A stretch of DNA of 64,000 nt from Luteimonas abyssi (GCF_001482195.1 NZ_KQ759763.1:1025073-1089072); one strand, 5' to 3'; positions 9,320 to 17,537 are shown, counted from the first letter of the stretch. Numbers and translations are program-made. Notes: a model not told the origin generated them from the letters alone.

Positions 9320-9766
9320 TCAGCCGCCCAGCGACATCGGCTTCTGTCCCGGCGTGTCGAGCCCGAACCGGCGACGGATGAAGCCGAGCCACAACCCGTA
9401 CGGGCGTCCCAGTACCAGCATCAGCAGCGCGAAGCCGAGCGTCGCCCACATCACCGACAGGCCGCGCGCACCGCCGGCCACCACGATGCCGATGTAGATC
9501 GGCACCTGGAACAGCAGCAGCCCGAGCCCGTCGGCGGCCAGCCGACCGTGGCGCGAACGCGGCGACACCCGTGCCAGCCACCAACTCCGCCAGACCCCGT
9601 AGGGACGTGCCGTCAGCAGCATCAGCGGAAAGCCGACCGCGCGCGCCACCGCCACCTCGCTCCACTCCATTCCCCCGACGAAACGCTCGTTGAGGCCGCT
9701 GGTGACGGTGAAGAACGTCACCAGCGCCAGCGTGTCGGCGACGAACTCGCGCACCGCTCTGGACAT
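9320..9766 (-). CDS. alaE: L-alanine exporter AlaE
   Basis: A 148-residue inner-membrane protein; the E. coli AlaE is 149. It follows the family plan throughout: AVREFVADTLALVTF at the N terminus, VGFPLMLLTARPYGVWR, ADGLGLLLFQVPIYI, and GRPYGLWLGFIRRRFG near the end, with four hydrophobic segments. AlaE exports L-alanine, and in E. coli it prevents toxic accumulation from peptides. The gene lies only 9 nt after opgD on the same strand, so the two are likely cotranscribed, an unusual pairing. Confidence 0.88.
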   Translation of the reverse strand: MSRAVREFVADTLALVTFFTVTSGLNERFVGGMEWSEVAVARAVGFPLMLLTARPYGVWRSWWLARVSPRSRHGRLAADGLGLLLFQVPIYIGIVVAGGARGLSVMWATLGFALLMLVLGRPYGLWLGFIRRRFGLDTPGQKPMSLGG

Positions 9767-9775
9767 CGCGCGCCC

Positions 9776-11371
9776 TCAGTACAGCGGGCGCTCGTCCGGC
9801 GGCGGCGGGTTCCACTGGTACAGCCAGGTCTCGCTGAGAGCACGGCCTGTGGACGGATCGCGCAGGAACAGGCGGGTCTCGATCTGCTCGGTGCCGGGGC
9901 CGGGCGGGACGACGTCGAACATCACCCGGTAGCCGTCGATCGCGTGCAGCGGTCGCGCCGACACCGTTTCCAGACGTCCGTCCGAGGTCTCCAGCACGGG
10001 TTCGACCTCGACCTCGCGTGCGACCAGGTCGGCCAGTTCCCCGCCGCTGAAATCCACCGCGAAGCGCAGCGACCACTCGGTGCGCGGGAAGCCGATCCGT
10101 CCGCCCAGCCCGGTGCGGCTGGCGACGCAGACCGCCAGCGTCGGCTTGGACGGCATCGCCTCGCCCCAGTACAGCCGATAGCCGAACAGCAGTTCGCGGC
10201 CGGGCTCGATCGGGGCGGCGGGATGCCAGAAGGCGACGATGTTGTCGAAGGTCTCGTCGATGGTCGGAATCTCGATCAACTGCACCTCGCCGCGCCCCCA
10301 ACCGGCCCCGTCCTCGCCGGGCTTGGGCTCGACCCACAGCGACGGGCGGCGCTCGTAGAAGACGCCATCGTCCTGGTAGTGATCGAAATTGCGGTCGCGC
10401 TGCAGCAGGCCGAATCCTCGCGGATTCTCGTCGGCGAAGGCGTTGAAACGCAGCTCGCGCGGGTTCTCCAGAGGGCGCCAGACCCATTCGCCGTCGCCGG
10501 TGTGCAGGGCGAGGCCGTCGCTGTCGTGGATCTCAGGCCGCCAGTCCCATGCCATGCGGCGATCGTTTTCGCCGACCTGGTACATGCTGGTGCCCGGGGC
10601 GATGCCCAGACGCTCGATCGCGGTGCGCGGATACAGGGCGCAATCCACGTCCATGATCAGCGGCTCGCCGGGCGTGATCGCGAAGCGGTAGGCGCCGGCG
10701 ACCGAGGGCGAATCGAGCAGTGCGTAGACGATCACCGTGTCCGACTCGGGATCGGGTTGTTCCAGCCAGAAATCGGTGAAATCCGGAAACTCCTCCGGCC
10801 GCGCCATGCCGGCGTCCACGGCGAGCCCGCGCGCGGACAACCCGTACTGGCCGCTTTCGCCGACCGCACGGAAATAGCTGGCGCCCAGGAACGCGGCGAA
10901 ATCGCGCTGCGGGTCGCTGCGGCGATTGAGGCGGAATCCGGCGAAGCCGAGATCGGCGGGCAGGGCGGTGCCGTCCAGGCCGCTGTCGCCGTAGTCGAAC
11001 ATCGAGGCGTCGTAGTCGATCTCGCGCGCCTGGCCGTCGGCCAGCGCATGCATCCGCACCGGCGACTTGAAGTAGATGCCGAGATGGAAGAACTGGGCCA
11101 GGTAGCGGGTCCGGTCGTCCAGCCACAGCGCGTGGTCTTGCCGGAACCGCAGGGCCTGGTAAGCGTCCCAGCCCAGTGCGGCGACCGCGGCGGGCAGTTC
11201 CTGCGTGCGCGGCACATGCGCTTTCGCGCCCAGATCGCGGGCGCGACCCTTGAGTGCGGCGAAATCGAACGTCTGCGGATCGCCGAAACGGAGCGCGGCG
11301 CGTGCGGATGCCGGCAGGCCGGCGAGCAGGAGTGCGGCGATGCCGCCGTGGATGAACTCGCGTCGATGCAT
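9776..11371 (-). CDS. opgD: Periplasmic glucan biosynthesis protein OpgD/MdoD
   Basis: A 531-residue periplasmic protein of the OpgG/OpgD family, which shapes the backbone of osmoregulated periplasmic glucans. The N terminus MHRREFIHGGIAALLLAG is a twin-arginine signal, as in E. coli OpgD (551 residues), and cleavage is likely after ASARA. Family segments include FGDPQTFDFAALKGRAR, QFFHLGIYFKSPV, FGLLQRDRNFDHYQD, YERRPSLWVEP and FWHPAAPIEPGREL. The start at 11371 is chosen for the Tat signal; a longer open frame upstream is not credible. It shares a short intergenic region with the divergent M16 peptidase gene and is followed by alaE. Confidence 0.93.
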   Translation of the reverse strand: MHRREFIHGGIAALLLAGLPASARAALRFGDPQTFDFAALKGRARDLGAKAHVPRTQELPAAVAALGWDAYQALRFRQDHALWLDDRTRYLAQFFHLGIYFKSPVRMHALADGQAREIDYDASMFDYGDSGLDGTALPADLGFAGFRLNRRSDPQRDFAAFLGASYFRAVGESGQYGLSARGLAVDAGMARPEEFPDFTDFWLEQPDPESDTVIVYALLDSPSVAGAYRFAITPGEPLIMDVDCALYPRTAIERLGIAPGTSMYQVGENDRRMAWDWRPEIHDSDGLALHTGDGEWVWRPLENPRELRFNAFADENPRGFGLLQRDRNFDHYQDDGVFYERRPSLWVEPKPGEDGAGWGRGEVQLIEIPTIDETFDNIVAFWHPAAPIEPGRELLFGYRLYWGEAMPSKPTLAVCVASRTGLGGRIGFPRTEWSLRFAVDFSGGELADLVAREVEVEPVLETSDGRLETVSARPLHAIDGYRVMFDVVPPGPGTEQIETRLFLRDPSTGRALSETWLYQWNPPPPDERPLY

Positions 11372-11470
11372 GGGTGAGAGAGGCGTTCGGAAAGGGAGGG
11401 TGAAAAAGCCGCGACATCCTAGCCGGCCCTGCGCGAGCAAACTGTTATTCGCGCCTCGGACCGGCTGGCT

Positions 11471-11476
11471 TATAGT
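11471..11476 (+). promoter_or_regulatory. Possible -10 element for the M16 peptidase operon
   Basis: TATAGT (5/6 to consensus) lies 40 nt before the M16 start, in an AT-richer patch of the divergent opgD/M16 region. No good -35 is visible at 16-18 bp. A normal leader with AAGGAG at 11505-11510 follows. Confidence 0.4.
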
Positions 11477-11516
11477 CGCCCGACCGGCCCGGGGAGATGG
11501 GTCCAAGGAGCACGAC

Positions 11517-12935
11517 ATGCGATATCACGCACTTCTGGGCGGCGCCATCGCGCTGCTCGCACTGCTGGCCGGCCCGGCCGCGGCGCAGACCGACCGCTGG
11601 ACGCTTCCGATCCAGAGCCACACTCTCGACAACGGCCTGACCGTGGTGGTCTCCGAAGACCGCAGCTCGCCTACCGTGGGCGTGAGCGTGGTCTACCACG
11701 TCGGCATGCGGCTGGAGCCGGAGAACCGCACCGGCTTCGCTCACCTGTTCGAGCACCTGATGTTCCAGGGCACGCCGGTCGCTCCCAAAGGGGTCTTCGA
11801 CCGGGTGATCCAGGGCGGCGGCGGCATCCTCAACGGCTCGACCCGGGCCGATTTCACCAATTACATCGAGACCGCGCCGGTCTCGGCGCTGCGGCCGATC
11901 CTGTGGCTGGAAGCCGACCGCATGAAGACCCTCGACTTCTCGCCGGAGAACCTGCGCAACCAGCAGGACGTGGTGAAGGAGGAGATCCGGGTCAACGTGC
12001 AGAACCAGCCCTACGGCCTGTTCTTCTGGACCGACCTCAACCGGCTGGCGTTCGACCGCTGGGCCAACGCCCACGACGGCTACGGCAGCTTCGAGGACCT
12101 GGAGAACGCCCAGCTCGCCGACGTGGAGGCCTTCCACCGCGACTTCTACGGTCCCAACAACGCGGTGATCGGCGTGGTCGGCGATGTCGACGCGCAGGCG
12201 GTGTTCGCGATGGTCGAGGAATACTTCGGTGCGATCCCGGCCCGCGCCACACCGGAACGACCGGACGTGTCCGAGCCGCTCAACACTGCGCAGCGTCGCG
12301 AGGCCCAGGCCGACCGCCTGGCCCAGGTGCCCGCACTCGCCGTGGGCTGGAAGATGCCCGAGCAGGGCAGCGACGACCACGCGCCGATGGCCGTGCTGAC
12401 CCAGCTGCTGGCCGGTGGCGACGCCTCGCGCCTGTACCAGGGCCTGGTGAAAGGCCGCGAGCAGTTGCTCAATCTCGACGGCGGCATGAACTGGCCGCTG
12501 GGCCACGCCTGGGACTACGCCGGCCCGACCCAACTGGTGCTGTTCGCACTGTACAAGCCCGATGTCGACCCCGATGCGGTGCTGGCCGCGCTCGACGAGG
12601 AAATCGCGCGCATCGTCGACGAGGGTGTGGACGCCGATGCGCTCGCGCGCAGCAAGACCAAGCTGCTGGCCGACTACGTCAACGCGCTGGAGCCCTTCAT
12701 TTCGCGCGCCGACGAGATCGCCAAGGCGCAGGTGCTGTGGGGCGACGCCGAGACCCTCAACCGGGTTCCGGCCTGGATCGAGGCGGTGACCCCGGCCGAC
12801 GTCCAGCGCGTGGCCCGCACGTATCTCACCGAGGCCAACCGCACCGTGATCGACCGGGTGCCCGCGGCGATGGCGCCTGCCCGCGGCCTGTCCGCGCCCA
12901 CCGCCGCGGCCCCGGCCGCCGTACCGCAGAACTGA
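11517..12935 (+). CDS. M16 zinc metallopeptidase, catalytic partner
   Basis: A 472-residue secreted peptidase of the pitrilysin/MPP type. A signal peptide (LLALLAGPAAAQ, cut near residue 24) leads to an N-terminal M16 domain with the inverted zinc motif HLFEHLMF (HxxEH) and the downstream Glu in the EEIRVNVQNQPYG region. The C-terminal M16 domain follows. It likely degrades peptides in the periplasm. The start has AAGGAG at 11505-11510. The second M16 gene begins 11 nt after its stop. Such pairs work as heterodimers, one subunit holding zinc and the other binding substrate. Confidence 0.93.
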   Translation: MRYHALLGGAIALLALLAGPAAAQTDRWTLPIQSHTLDNGLTVVVSEDRSSPTVGVSVVYHVGMRLEPENRTGFAHLFEHLMFQGTPVAPKGVFDRVIQGGGGILNGSTRADFTNYIETAPVSALRPILWLEADRMKTLDFSPENLRNQQDVVKEEIRVNVQNQPYGLFFWTDLNRLAFDRWANAHDGYGSFEDLENAQLADVEAFHRDFYGPNNAVIGVVGDVDAQAVFAMVEEYFGAIPARATPERPDVSEPLNTAQRREAQADRLAQVPALAVGWKMPEQGSDDHAPMAVLTQLLAGGDASRLYQGLVKGREQLLNLDGGMNWPLGHAWDYAGPTQLVLFALYKPDVDPDAVLAALDEEIARIVDEGVDADALARSKTKLLADYVNALEPFISRADEIAKAQVLWGDAETLNRVPAWIEAVTPADVQRVARTYLTEANRTVIDRVPAAMAPARGLSAPTAAAPAAVPQN

Positions 12936-12946
12936 GGACGACGATC

Positions 12947-14413
12947 ATGCAGATTTCCGCCTACCGTCTCCGCGCGCGCCTGATCGCGCTCGCCATCGGC
13001 GCTTGCGTCGCGGGTCTGGCCGCCGCGCAGCAGGCCCCGTCCGCCGCGTCGCCGACCGGTGCCGCGCCGGCGCCCGAGTCCGCATTGCCGGCCGACCTGC
13101 CGCCTTACGACGCGGACAAACCGCTGCCCGAGCTGGGTCTGGTCGAACGCCGGCTCGACAACGGCTTGACCCTCTGGGTGCTGCCGCGCACCGACGGCCT
13201 GCCGAAGGTCAACTACGTGCTCGCCGTGCGCGGCGGGCTGGCCAACGATCCCGACGGATTGCCGGGCATGTCCAATCTGTTGGCGGGCCTGTTGAGCGAG
13301 GGCACCGCCACCCGCAGCTCGGTGCAGATCGCCGAGACCCTGGAAGGCCTGGGCGCTTCGCTGTCGGCCAGCAGCGGCAACGACGGCATGCTGGTGAGCG
13401 CGTCTGGGCTGGCGTCGTCGGCGCAGCCGCTGATCGAGTTGTTCGCCGATGTGGTGCGCCATCCGTCGTTCCCGGCCAACGAGGTGCAACTGGCCAAGGC
13501 CAATGCGTTGCAGGGACTGAAGGTGGCCGAGTCGCAGCCGGCCTACCAGGCCAACCGTGCGATGGGCCGCGTGCTCTACGGCACGCATCCCTACGGCAAC
13601 ACCTTGCCGACCGAGGCTTCGATCACCGGCACCGACATTCCCGCCCTGCAGGCCGCGCACGCCGCGCGTTTCCGGCCCGACCAGGCGTTGCTGGTGGTCG
13701 CCGGTCGCGTCACCGCGGACGATGCGCAGCGGCTGGCCGAAGCGGCGTTCGGCGACTGGCGGGGCGAGGGGGCGCCGGTCGCGGCCGTGCCCGCGCCACC
13801 GGCGGCGCAGACGCCGCAGTTCGTGCTGGTGCCGCGCGAGAACAGCGTGCAGTCGGCGGTGCGGATCGGGCGCCCGGCATTCTCCGCCGACGATGCGCGT
13901 GCGATCCCGGCGGCGCTGACCAACACCATCCTCGGCGGCGGCTTCGACAGCCGCCTGATGCGCAACCTCCGCGAGGAAAAGGGCTACACCTACGGGGCCC
14001 GCAGCGGCTTCGGCCTCGCCCGCGCCGGCGGTGCGTTCCAGGCCCAGGCGGACGTGCGCAACGAGGTCACCGGCCCGGCGGTGGGCGAGTTCCTCAAGGA
14101 GTTCGAGACCATGCGCACCACGTCGGTCGGCGCCGACGAACTGGAGCGCGCCAAGCGCTTCACCGCAGGCACTTACCTGTTCCAGAACCAGATGCAGGGC
14201 GCGGTCGCGTCGGCGCTGGCGGGCAACTGGCTGCTCGGCCGTCCGGCCGACTACCTCAGCCAGTACGTCGGGCGCGCGCAGCAGGTGACCGCTGCGCAGG
14301 TGCAGGCGGTGGCCCTTGAGTTCTTCGACCCGGCCACCCAGAACATCGTGGTGGTGGGCGACGCAGCGGTGGCCGAACAACTGGCCGAGTACGGGGACTT
14401 CTCCAGCGACTGA
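12947..14413 (+). CDS. M16 peptidase homologue lacking the zinc motif
   Basis: A 488-residue secreted M16-family protein with a signal peptide (ALAIGACVAGLAAAQQ). It aligns over both M16 domains, but where HxxEH should be it reads GMSNLLAGLLSEG, so the zinc ligands and catalytic Glu are absent. The substrate-gripping motif of the second domain is kept (SRLMRNLREEKGYTYGARSG, with the R/Y pair). This is the arrangement of the non-catalytic subunit in M16 heterodimers, such as the alpha subunit of mitochondrial processing peptidase. It should pair with the product of the gene 11 nt upstream. Confidence 0.9.
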   Translation: MQISAYRLRARLIALAIGACVAGLAAAQQAPSAASPTGAAPAPESALPADLPPYDADKPLPELGLVERRLDNGLTLWVLPRTDGLPKVNYVLAVRGGLANDPDGLPGMSNLLAGLLSEGTATRSSVQIAETLEGLGASLSASSGNDGMLVSASGLASSAQPLIELFADVVRHPSFPANEVQLAKANALQGLKVAESQPAYQANRAMGRVLYGTHPYGNTLPTEASITGTDIPALQAAHAARFRPDQALLVVAGRVTADDAQRLAEAAFGDWRGEGAPVAAVPAPPAAQTPQFVLVPRENSVQSAVRIGRPAFSADDARAIPAALTNTILGGGFDSRLMRNLREEKGYTYGARSGFGLARAGGAFQAQADVRNEVTGPAVGEFLKEFETMRTTSVGADELERAKRFTAGTYLFQNQMQGAVASALAGNWLLGRPADYLSQYVGRAQQVTAAQVQAVALEFFDPATQNIVVVGDAAVAEQLAEYGDFSSD

Positions 14414-14462
14414 CCGGGAAATCCCCTGCGATCGCAGGTGCGATCGCGGCATCGCGCGAACG

Positions 14463-14488
14463 GAACGGGCGCCCTCGGGTGCCCGTTC
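14463..14488 (+). terminator. Hairpin after the M16 operon
   Basis: Perfect 8-bp arms GAACGGGC/GCCCGTTC with a loop that can pair further. There is no T-tract. A perfect 14-bp palindrome (14425-14438, CCTGCGATCGCAGG) lies just upstream of it. Its place 50 nt after the stop suggests transcript end formation or 3'-end protection. Confidence 0.5.
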
Positions 14489-14628
14489 TGCAAACGGGGC
14501 TCCGCTTCTTCTTCCGTATGGCGTACCCGCCGCGGTCGGGCGGTGCGGGGCGAGTGGGGTGGGCCTGCCCAATTCGACCGCCCGCCATCACTCCCGGGCG
14601 ACGGCCATGGCCGCTTCGGTAGGCGGCG

Positions 14629-15495
14629 TCAGGAGGTTGCGGCCTGCCGCCTGCTGGCCCAGGTCGCGAAGCCCGCCGCGGTGAAGAACATCAGCAGGCT
14701 GTAGATCGCGGCCGGCACCGACATGGTGGCGTTGCCCAGGACGTTGAGCGCGATGAAGATCGCCAGCGTACCGTTGTGGATGCCGATCTCCATGGCGATG
14801 GCGATCGCCTGCCGGCGCGGCAGGCGCAACGCCAGCGGCGCGACGTAGCCGCTGCCCATGCTGATCAGGTTGAACAGCAGGCAGGCCAGGCCGACCACGG
14901 CGAAGTACTGGGTCAGTATCCGCCACTCCTGCGCCACCGCACCCGTGATCAACAGCACGAGCACCAGCACCGACAGGAGCCGGATGGGCTTTTCCATCCG
15001 TGCGGCGAAGCCGGGCGCCATCGCGCGGATGCCCATGCCCAGCGCGACCGGCAGCAGGATGATCGCGGCGACCTCCACGATCTTGTTGACCGGCGGCGGT
15101 ACGTACTGGCCCTCGCCGAGGAAGAACTGCAGCGACAGGTTGAGGATCAGCGGCAGCGTGAGCAGGCACAACAGGCTGTTGACCGCGGTGAGGGTGATGT
15201 TGAGCGCCACGTCGCCACGCGCCAGGTGGCTGTAGATGTTGGCGGTGGCGCCGCCGGGCGAGGCCGCCAGCAGCATCAGGCCGACCGCCAGCTCCGGCGG
15301 CAGGCGGAACAACAGCGCCAGGCCCAGCGCCACCCACGGCAGCACGCCGGTCTGCAGGAACAGCCCGACCAGGACGGCGCGCGGATAACGGGCGACGCGG
15401 CGGAAGTCGTCCACGGTCAGGCCGAGGCCCAGCCCGAGCATGATCACGCCCAGTGCCAGCGGCAACAGCAGATTGATCAGGAGCGATGCCTGCAT
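14629..15495 (-). CDS. Bile acid:sodium symporter family (BASS) transporter
   Basis: A 288-residue inner-membrane protein with nine to ten hydrophobic helices. Family features are VIMLGLGLGLTVDDF in the first helix pair, LAASPGGATANIYSHLARGD (the crossing Na+-site loop) and EIGIHNGTLAIFIA. Bacterial BASS proteins move organic anions with Na+; the natural substrate here is unknown. The ATG at 15495 follows GGGGAGGGG, but that Shine-Dalgarno is locked into a long hairpin (15498-15539). azoR lies upstream on the same strand, about 135 nt away, so cotranscription is possible. Confidence 0.9.
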   Translation of the reverse strand: MQASLLINLLLPLALGVIMLGLGLGLTVDDFRRVARYPRAVLVGLFLQTGVLPWVALGLALLFRLPPELAVGLMLLAASPGGATANIYSHLARGDVALNITLTAVNSLLCLLTLPLILNLSLQFFLGEGQYVPPPVNKIVEVAAIILLPVALGMGIRAMAPGFAARMEKPIRLLSVLVLVLLITGAVAQEWRILTQYFAVVGLACLLFNLISMGSGYVAPLALRLPRRQAIAIAMEIGIHNGTLAIFIALNVLGNATMSVPAAIYSLLMFFTAAGFATWASRRQAATS

Positions 15496-15497
15496 GC

Positions 15498-15539
15498 GCG
15501 ATCCCCTCCCCGGGATCCGACGTGTCCGGGGAGGATCGC
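15498..15539 (-). promoter_or_regulatory. Hairpin burying the Shine-Dalgarno of the BASS transporter
   Basis: Read on the minus strand, arm GCGATCCTCCCCGG (15539-15526) pairs with arm CCGGGGAGGGGATCGC (15513-15498). This gives 14 pairs with a 2-nt GG bulge and a 12-nt loop. The second arm contains the only Shine-Dalgarno-like run (GGGGAGGGG), and the ATG follows 2 nt later. With no T-tract it is not a good intrinsic terminator. The direct reading is a structure that would block ribosome access unless melted. Confidence 0.55.
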
Positions 15540-15630
15540 TGTGCGCAGGGAGCGGAGCAAGCCGCAGTGCAGCGGATTCGATCGACGTCGCCGACGCTCC
15601 CCTGATCGTCCAGGCGGTGCAGCGCGCGGA

Positions 15631-16197
15631 TCAGGCCGCGAGGGCCTCGATCGCCCGCCCGGCATCGGCCAAGGCTTTCTCGCGTTGTCCGGTGCCGACC
15701 AGCAGGCCTTCGGCGACCACGAATTCGGGCGTGACGCCGATGAAGCCGAACACCGTCCGCAGATGGGTTTCCAGATGCTCGTGGGATGCCGCGGGGGCAT
15801 CGTCGGCGTAGAGGTTTCCACGCGAGACCGCCACGATCACCCGGGTGTTGCCCGCCAGCCCGACGGGGCCGGCGTCGCCGTAGCGGAATGTCCTGCCGGC
15901 GACCAGGATCCGGTCGACCCACGCCTTGAGCTGGCTCGGCATGGCGAAGTTGTACATGGGCGCGCCGATCACCACGATGTCGGCCGCGAGGAACTCGTCG
16001 AGCACGGCGTGAGGGGTCTCCGGGGCCGGCATGTCGCCGAGCGTGAGGTGGTCCAGCGGATCTGCGAACAGATCCCGATAGGTGAGTTCGAGGTCCGCCG
16101 GATGCAGGCGCTCGAGGTGCGCCACCACGTCCGCCGACAGCTTCCGGCTGACGGAAGCCTCGCCGGTGATCGCGCTGTCGATGTGCAGAAGTTTCAT
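15631..16197 (-). CDS. azoR: FMN-dependent NADH-azoreductase / quinone reductase
   Basis: A 188-residue flavodoxin-fold oxidoreductase of the AzoR family, using NADH and FMN for two-electron reduction of azo compounds and quinones. The N-terminal phosphate-binding stretch is HIDSAITGEASVSRKLS, and the flavin-site motif PMYNFAMPSQLKAWVD is followed by AGRTFRYGD, both characteristic. Length is typical (about 190-200). GAGG sits 6 nt before the ATG. An HxlR-type regulator is divergently transcribed 96 bp away, the usual partner for such quinone-responsive genes. Confidence 0.92.
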   Translation of the reverse strand: MKLLHIDSAITGEASVSRKLSADVVAHLERLHPADLELTYRDLFADPLDHLTLGDMPAPETPHAVLDEFLAADIVVIGAPMYNFAMPSQLKAWVDRILVAGRTFRYGDAGPVGLAGNTRVIVAVSRGNLYADDAPAASHEHLETHLRTVFGFIGVTPEFVVAEGLLVGTGQREKALADAGRAIEALAA

Positions 16198-16224
16198 TTT
16201 GTGCCTCGGTTACAATTTGTGCCT
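16198..16224. promoter_or_regulatory. Candidate HxlR operator: 9-bp direct repeats around TACAAT
   Basis: TTTGTGCCT occurs at 16198-16206 and again at 16216-16224, 18 bp apart. Between them is TACAAT (16211-16216), a good -10 hexamer for the + strand. The first copy overlaps the ribosome-binding region of azoR. The position between a regulator and its likely target makes this a plausible operator. Confidence 0.4.
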
Positions 16225-16293
16225 GTGGCGACGATGCGCCACGGCACGACACGCCGCAAGACGGCACATGCAGGTAACGGGAGGCACATCGCT

Positions 16294-16683
16294 GTGACCG
16301 GTCATTCCCCAGAACACGATCCGACGCAGTGCATGCACGTCAGCGATGTCCTCGCGCGGGTCGGCGGCAAGTGGAGCATCCTGGTCATCGGCACCCTGGG
16401 GCAGGGGCCGCTTCGCTTCAGCGAGCTCAAGCGCGCCGTGCAGGGCGTGTCCCAGAGGATGCTGACCCTCACCCTGCGGGGACTCGAGCGCGACGGCCTG
16501 ATCGCGCGCACGGTGACGCCCAGCATCCCGCCGCGCGTGGATTACGCGCTGACGGACCTGGGGCGTTCGTTGCTGGAACCGGTCGCGGCGCTCGGGCAAT
16601 GGGCGATCGTGCACCGAGCGGCGGTCGAACGCGCCCGGCGCCTGTTCGACGCCCAGGTGCCCGGTGCCGTCCAGACGCCGTAA
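16294..16683 (+). CDS. HxlR-family winged-helix transcriptional regulator
   Basis: A 129-residue DNA-binding protein. It has the HxlR pattern: CMHVSDVLARVGGKWSILVI (conserved Cys and GGKW), GPLRFSELKRAVQGVSQRML as the recognition helix region, and LRGLERDGLIART leading to the wing. HxlR regulators often sense quinones or electrophiles through the N-terminal Cys, and one is seen here. The GTG at 16294 is chosen because GGGAGG lies 9 nt upstream. It is divergent from azoR, its likely target. Its stop codon overlaps the A-tract of a terminator used by the convergent gene. Confidence 0.9.
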   Translation: MTGHSPEHDPTQCMHVSDVLARVGGKWSILVIGTLGQGPLRFSELKRAVQGVSQRMLTLTLRGLERDGLIARTVTPSIPPRVDYALTDLGRSLLEPVAALGQWAIVHRAAVERARRLFDAQVPGAVQTP

Positions 16684-16707
16684 AAAAAAGGCCGCCCGAA
16701 GGCGGCC
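16682..16707 (-). terminator. Intrinsic terminator of the NlpC/P60 gene
   Basis: Perfect 7-bp GC stem (16690-16696/16701-16707) with a 4-nt loop, followed on the minus strand by eight T residues (16689-16682). It is the clearest minus-strand terminator in the window. The T-tract overlaps the TAA stop of the convergent HxlR gene. Confidence 0.9.
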
Positions 16708-16728
16708 CGTACGACGAGGTGCGGTGAT

Positions 16729-17436
16729 TCAGACGCCGGCGACGCGCCGGGCCTGCATGAACTTGCCGGCCCAGTAGCCGGTGTCGAGCTCCGAGACGGT
16801 GACGTCGCGGCCGCTGCGCGGGGCGTGCAGGAAACGTCCTTCGCCCATGTAGATGCCGACGTGGTCGATGCGGCCGCCACGGCGGCTGAAGAACACCAGG
16901 TCGCCGGCGTCGAGCTGGTCGCGGGTGACGCGCTCGCCCGAGTTGGCCATGTCGCGCGACACCCGCGGCAATTCGATGCCCAGCGCGGTCCGGAACACAT
17001 AGTTCACCAGGCCGCTGCAGTCGAAGCCGCGCTCGGGGGAGGTGCCGCCCCAGCGGTAGGGCGTGCCGAGCAGGGTCATGGCGCGTTGCAGCAGCCCCTG
17101 CACGCCCGCGCTCTGCGGGCCGCCGGCCAGCGACGGCTGCGCGGACGCCTGCTGGGCGCTCTTGCGGATCAGGTCGGCCGCGGCGATCAGCTGGTTCACG
17201 TCGGACGCGAACAGCATCTCCGGTCCATTGGCCGGCATCGGATCGGCCAGCTGTTGGCTCACGGTCGGCGCCAGCGGCAGCTGGTCGGCCGAGTCTCCGG
17301 CCAGGCCCGCCGCAGATGCAGGCAGGACGCAGCCACCGCCGAGTACGGCGGCGATGAGGAGGTGAGAGGAGATCCGCCGGATTCGACGGTTCGCGGTGGC
17401 GGCAGAGCGGCCTGGTTGAGGGTCGGCAGTCGTCAC
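16729..17436 (-). CDS. Secreted NlpC/P60 (C40) cell-wall peptidase
   Basis: A 235-residue protein with a basic N terminus and signal peptide (HLLIAAVLGG...LPASA). A linker and a C-terminal NlpC/P60 domain (about 115-230) follow. Catalytic residues are visible: Cys in GFDCSGLVNYVF, His in IDHVGIYMGEG and a third polar residue in RFLHAP. It likely cuts peptide bonds in peptidoglycan stems in the periplasm. The GTG start at 17436 gives a full signal peptide. A second C40 gene lies directly upstream on the same strand; the two share the domain but not the N termini. Confidence 0.9.
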   Translation of the reverse strand: MTTADPQPGRSAATANRRIRRISSHLLIAAVLGGGCVLPASAAGLAGDSADQLPLAPTVSQQLADPMPANGPEMLFASDVNQLIAAADLIRKSAQQASAQPSLAGGPQSAGVQGLLQRAMTLLGTPYRWGGTSPERGFDCSGLVNYVFRTALGIELPRVSRDMANSGERVTRDQLDAGDLVFFSRRGGRIDHVGIYMGEGRFLHAPRSGRDVTVSELDTGYWAGKFMQARRVAGV

Positions 17437-17518
17437 GCGGGTCAGGAATGTTGGCGTGGCGTGATGTTGCCCGACGCGGGGCGGCGACTTGTTATGAAAA
17501 AGTTAATGAATGCGCTAT

Positions 17519-17537
17519 GTCTATGAAATAAATAGAC
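17519..17537. promoter_or_regulatory. AT-rich inverted repeat between the two C40 genes
   Basis: GTCTAT (17519-17524) and ATAGAC (17532-17537) flank a 7-nt AT-rich centre. It sits within an unusually AT-rich island (about 17490-17575) that also holds the near-direct repeats CTTCACGAAA (17543) and CTTCACAAAA (17563). In this GC-rich genome such an island is likely the promoter/operator region of the gene starting at 17436. Confidence 0.35.

Noticed and set aside
14425..14438. Perfect palindrome CCTGCGATCGCAGG as an operator.
   Set aside because: It lies just after a stop codon between converging genes, so a role in mRNA end structure is more likely. One copy only, by eye.
17493..17525. Ten-codon frame MKKLMNALCL on the plus strand in the AT-rich island.
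   Set aside because: No Shine-Dalgarno, too short, and the area looks like a promoter region for the minus-strand gene.
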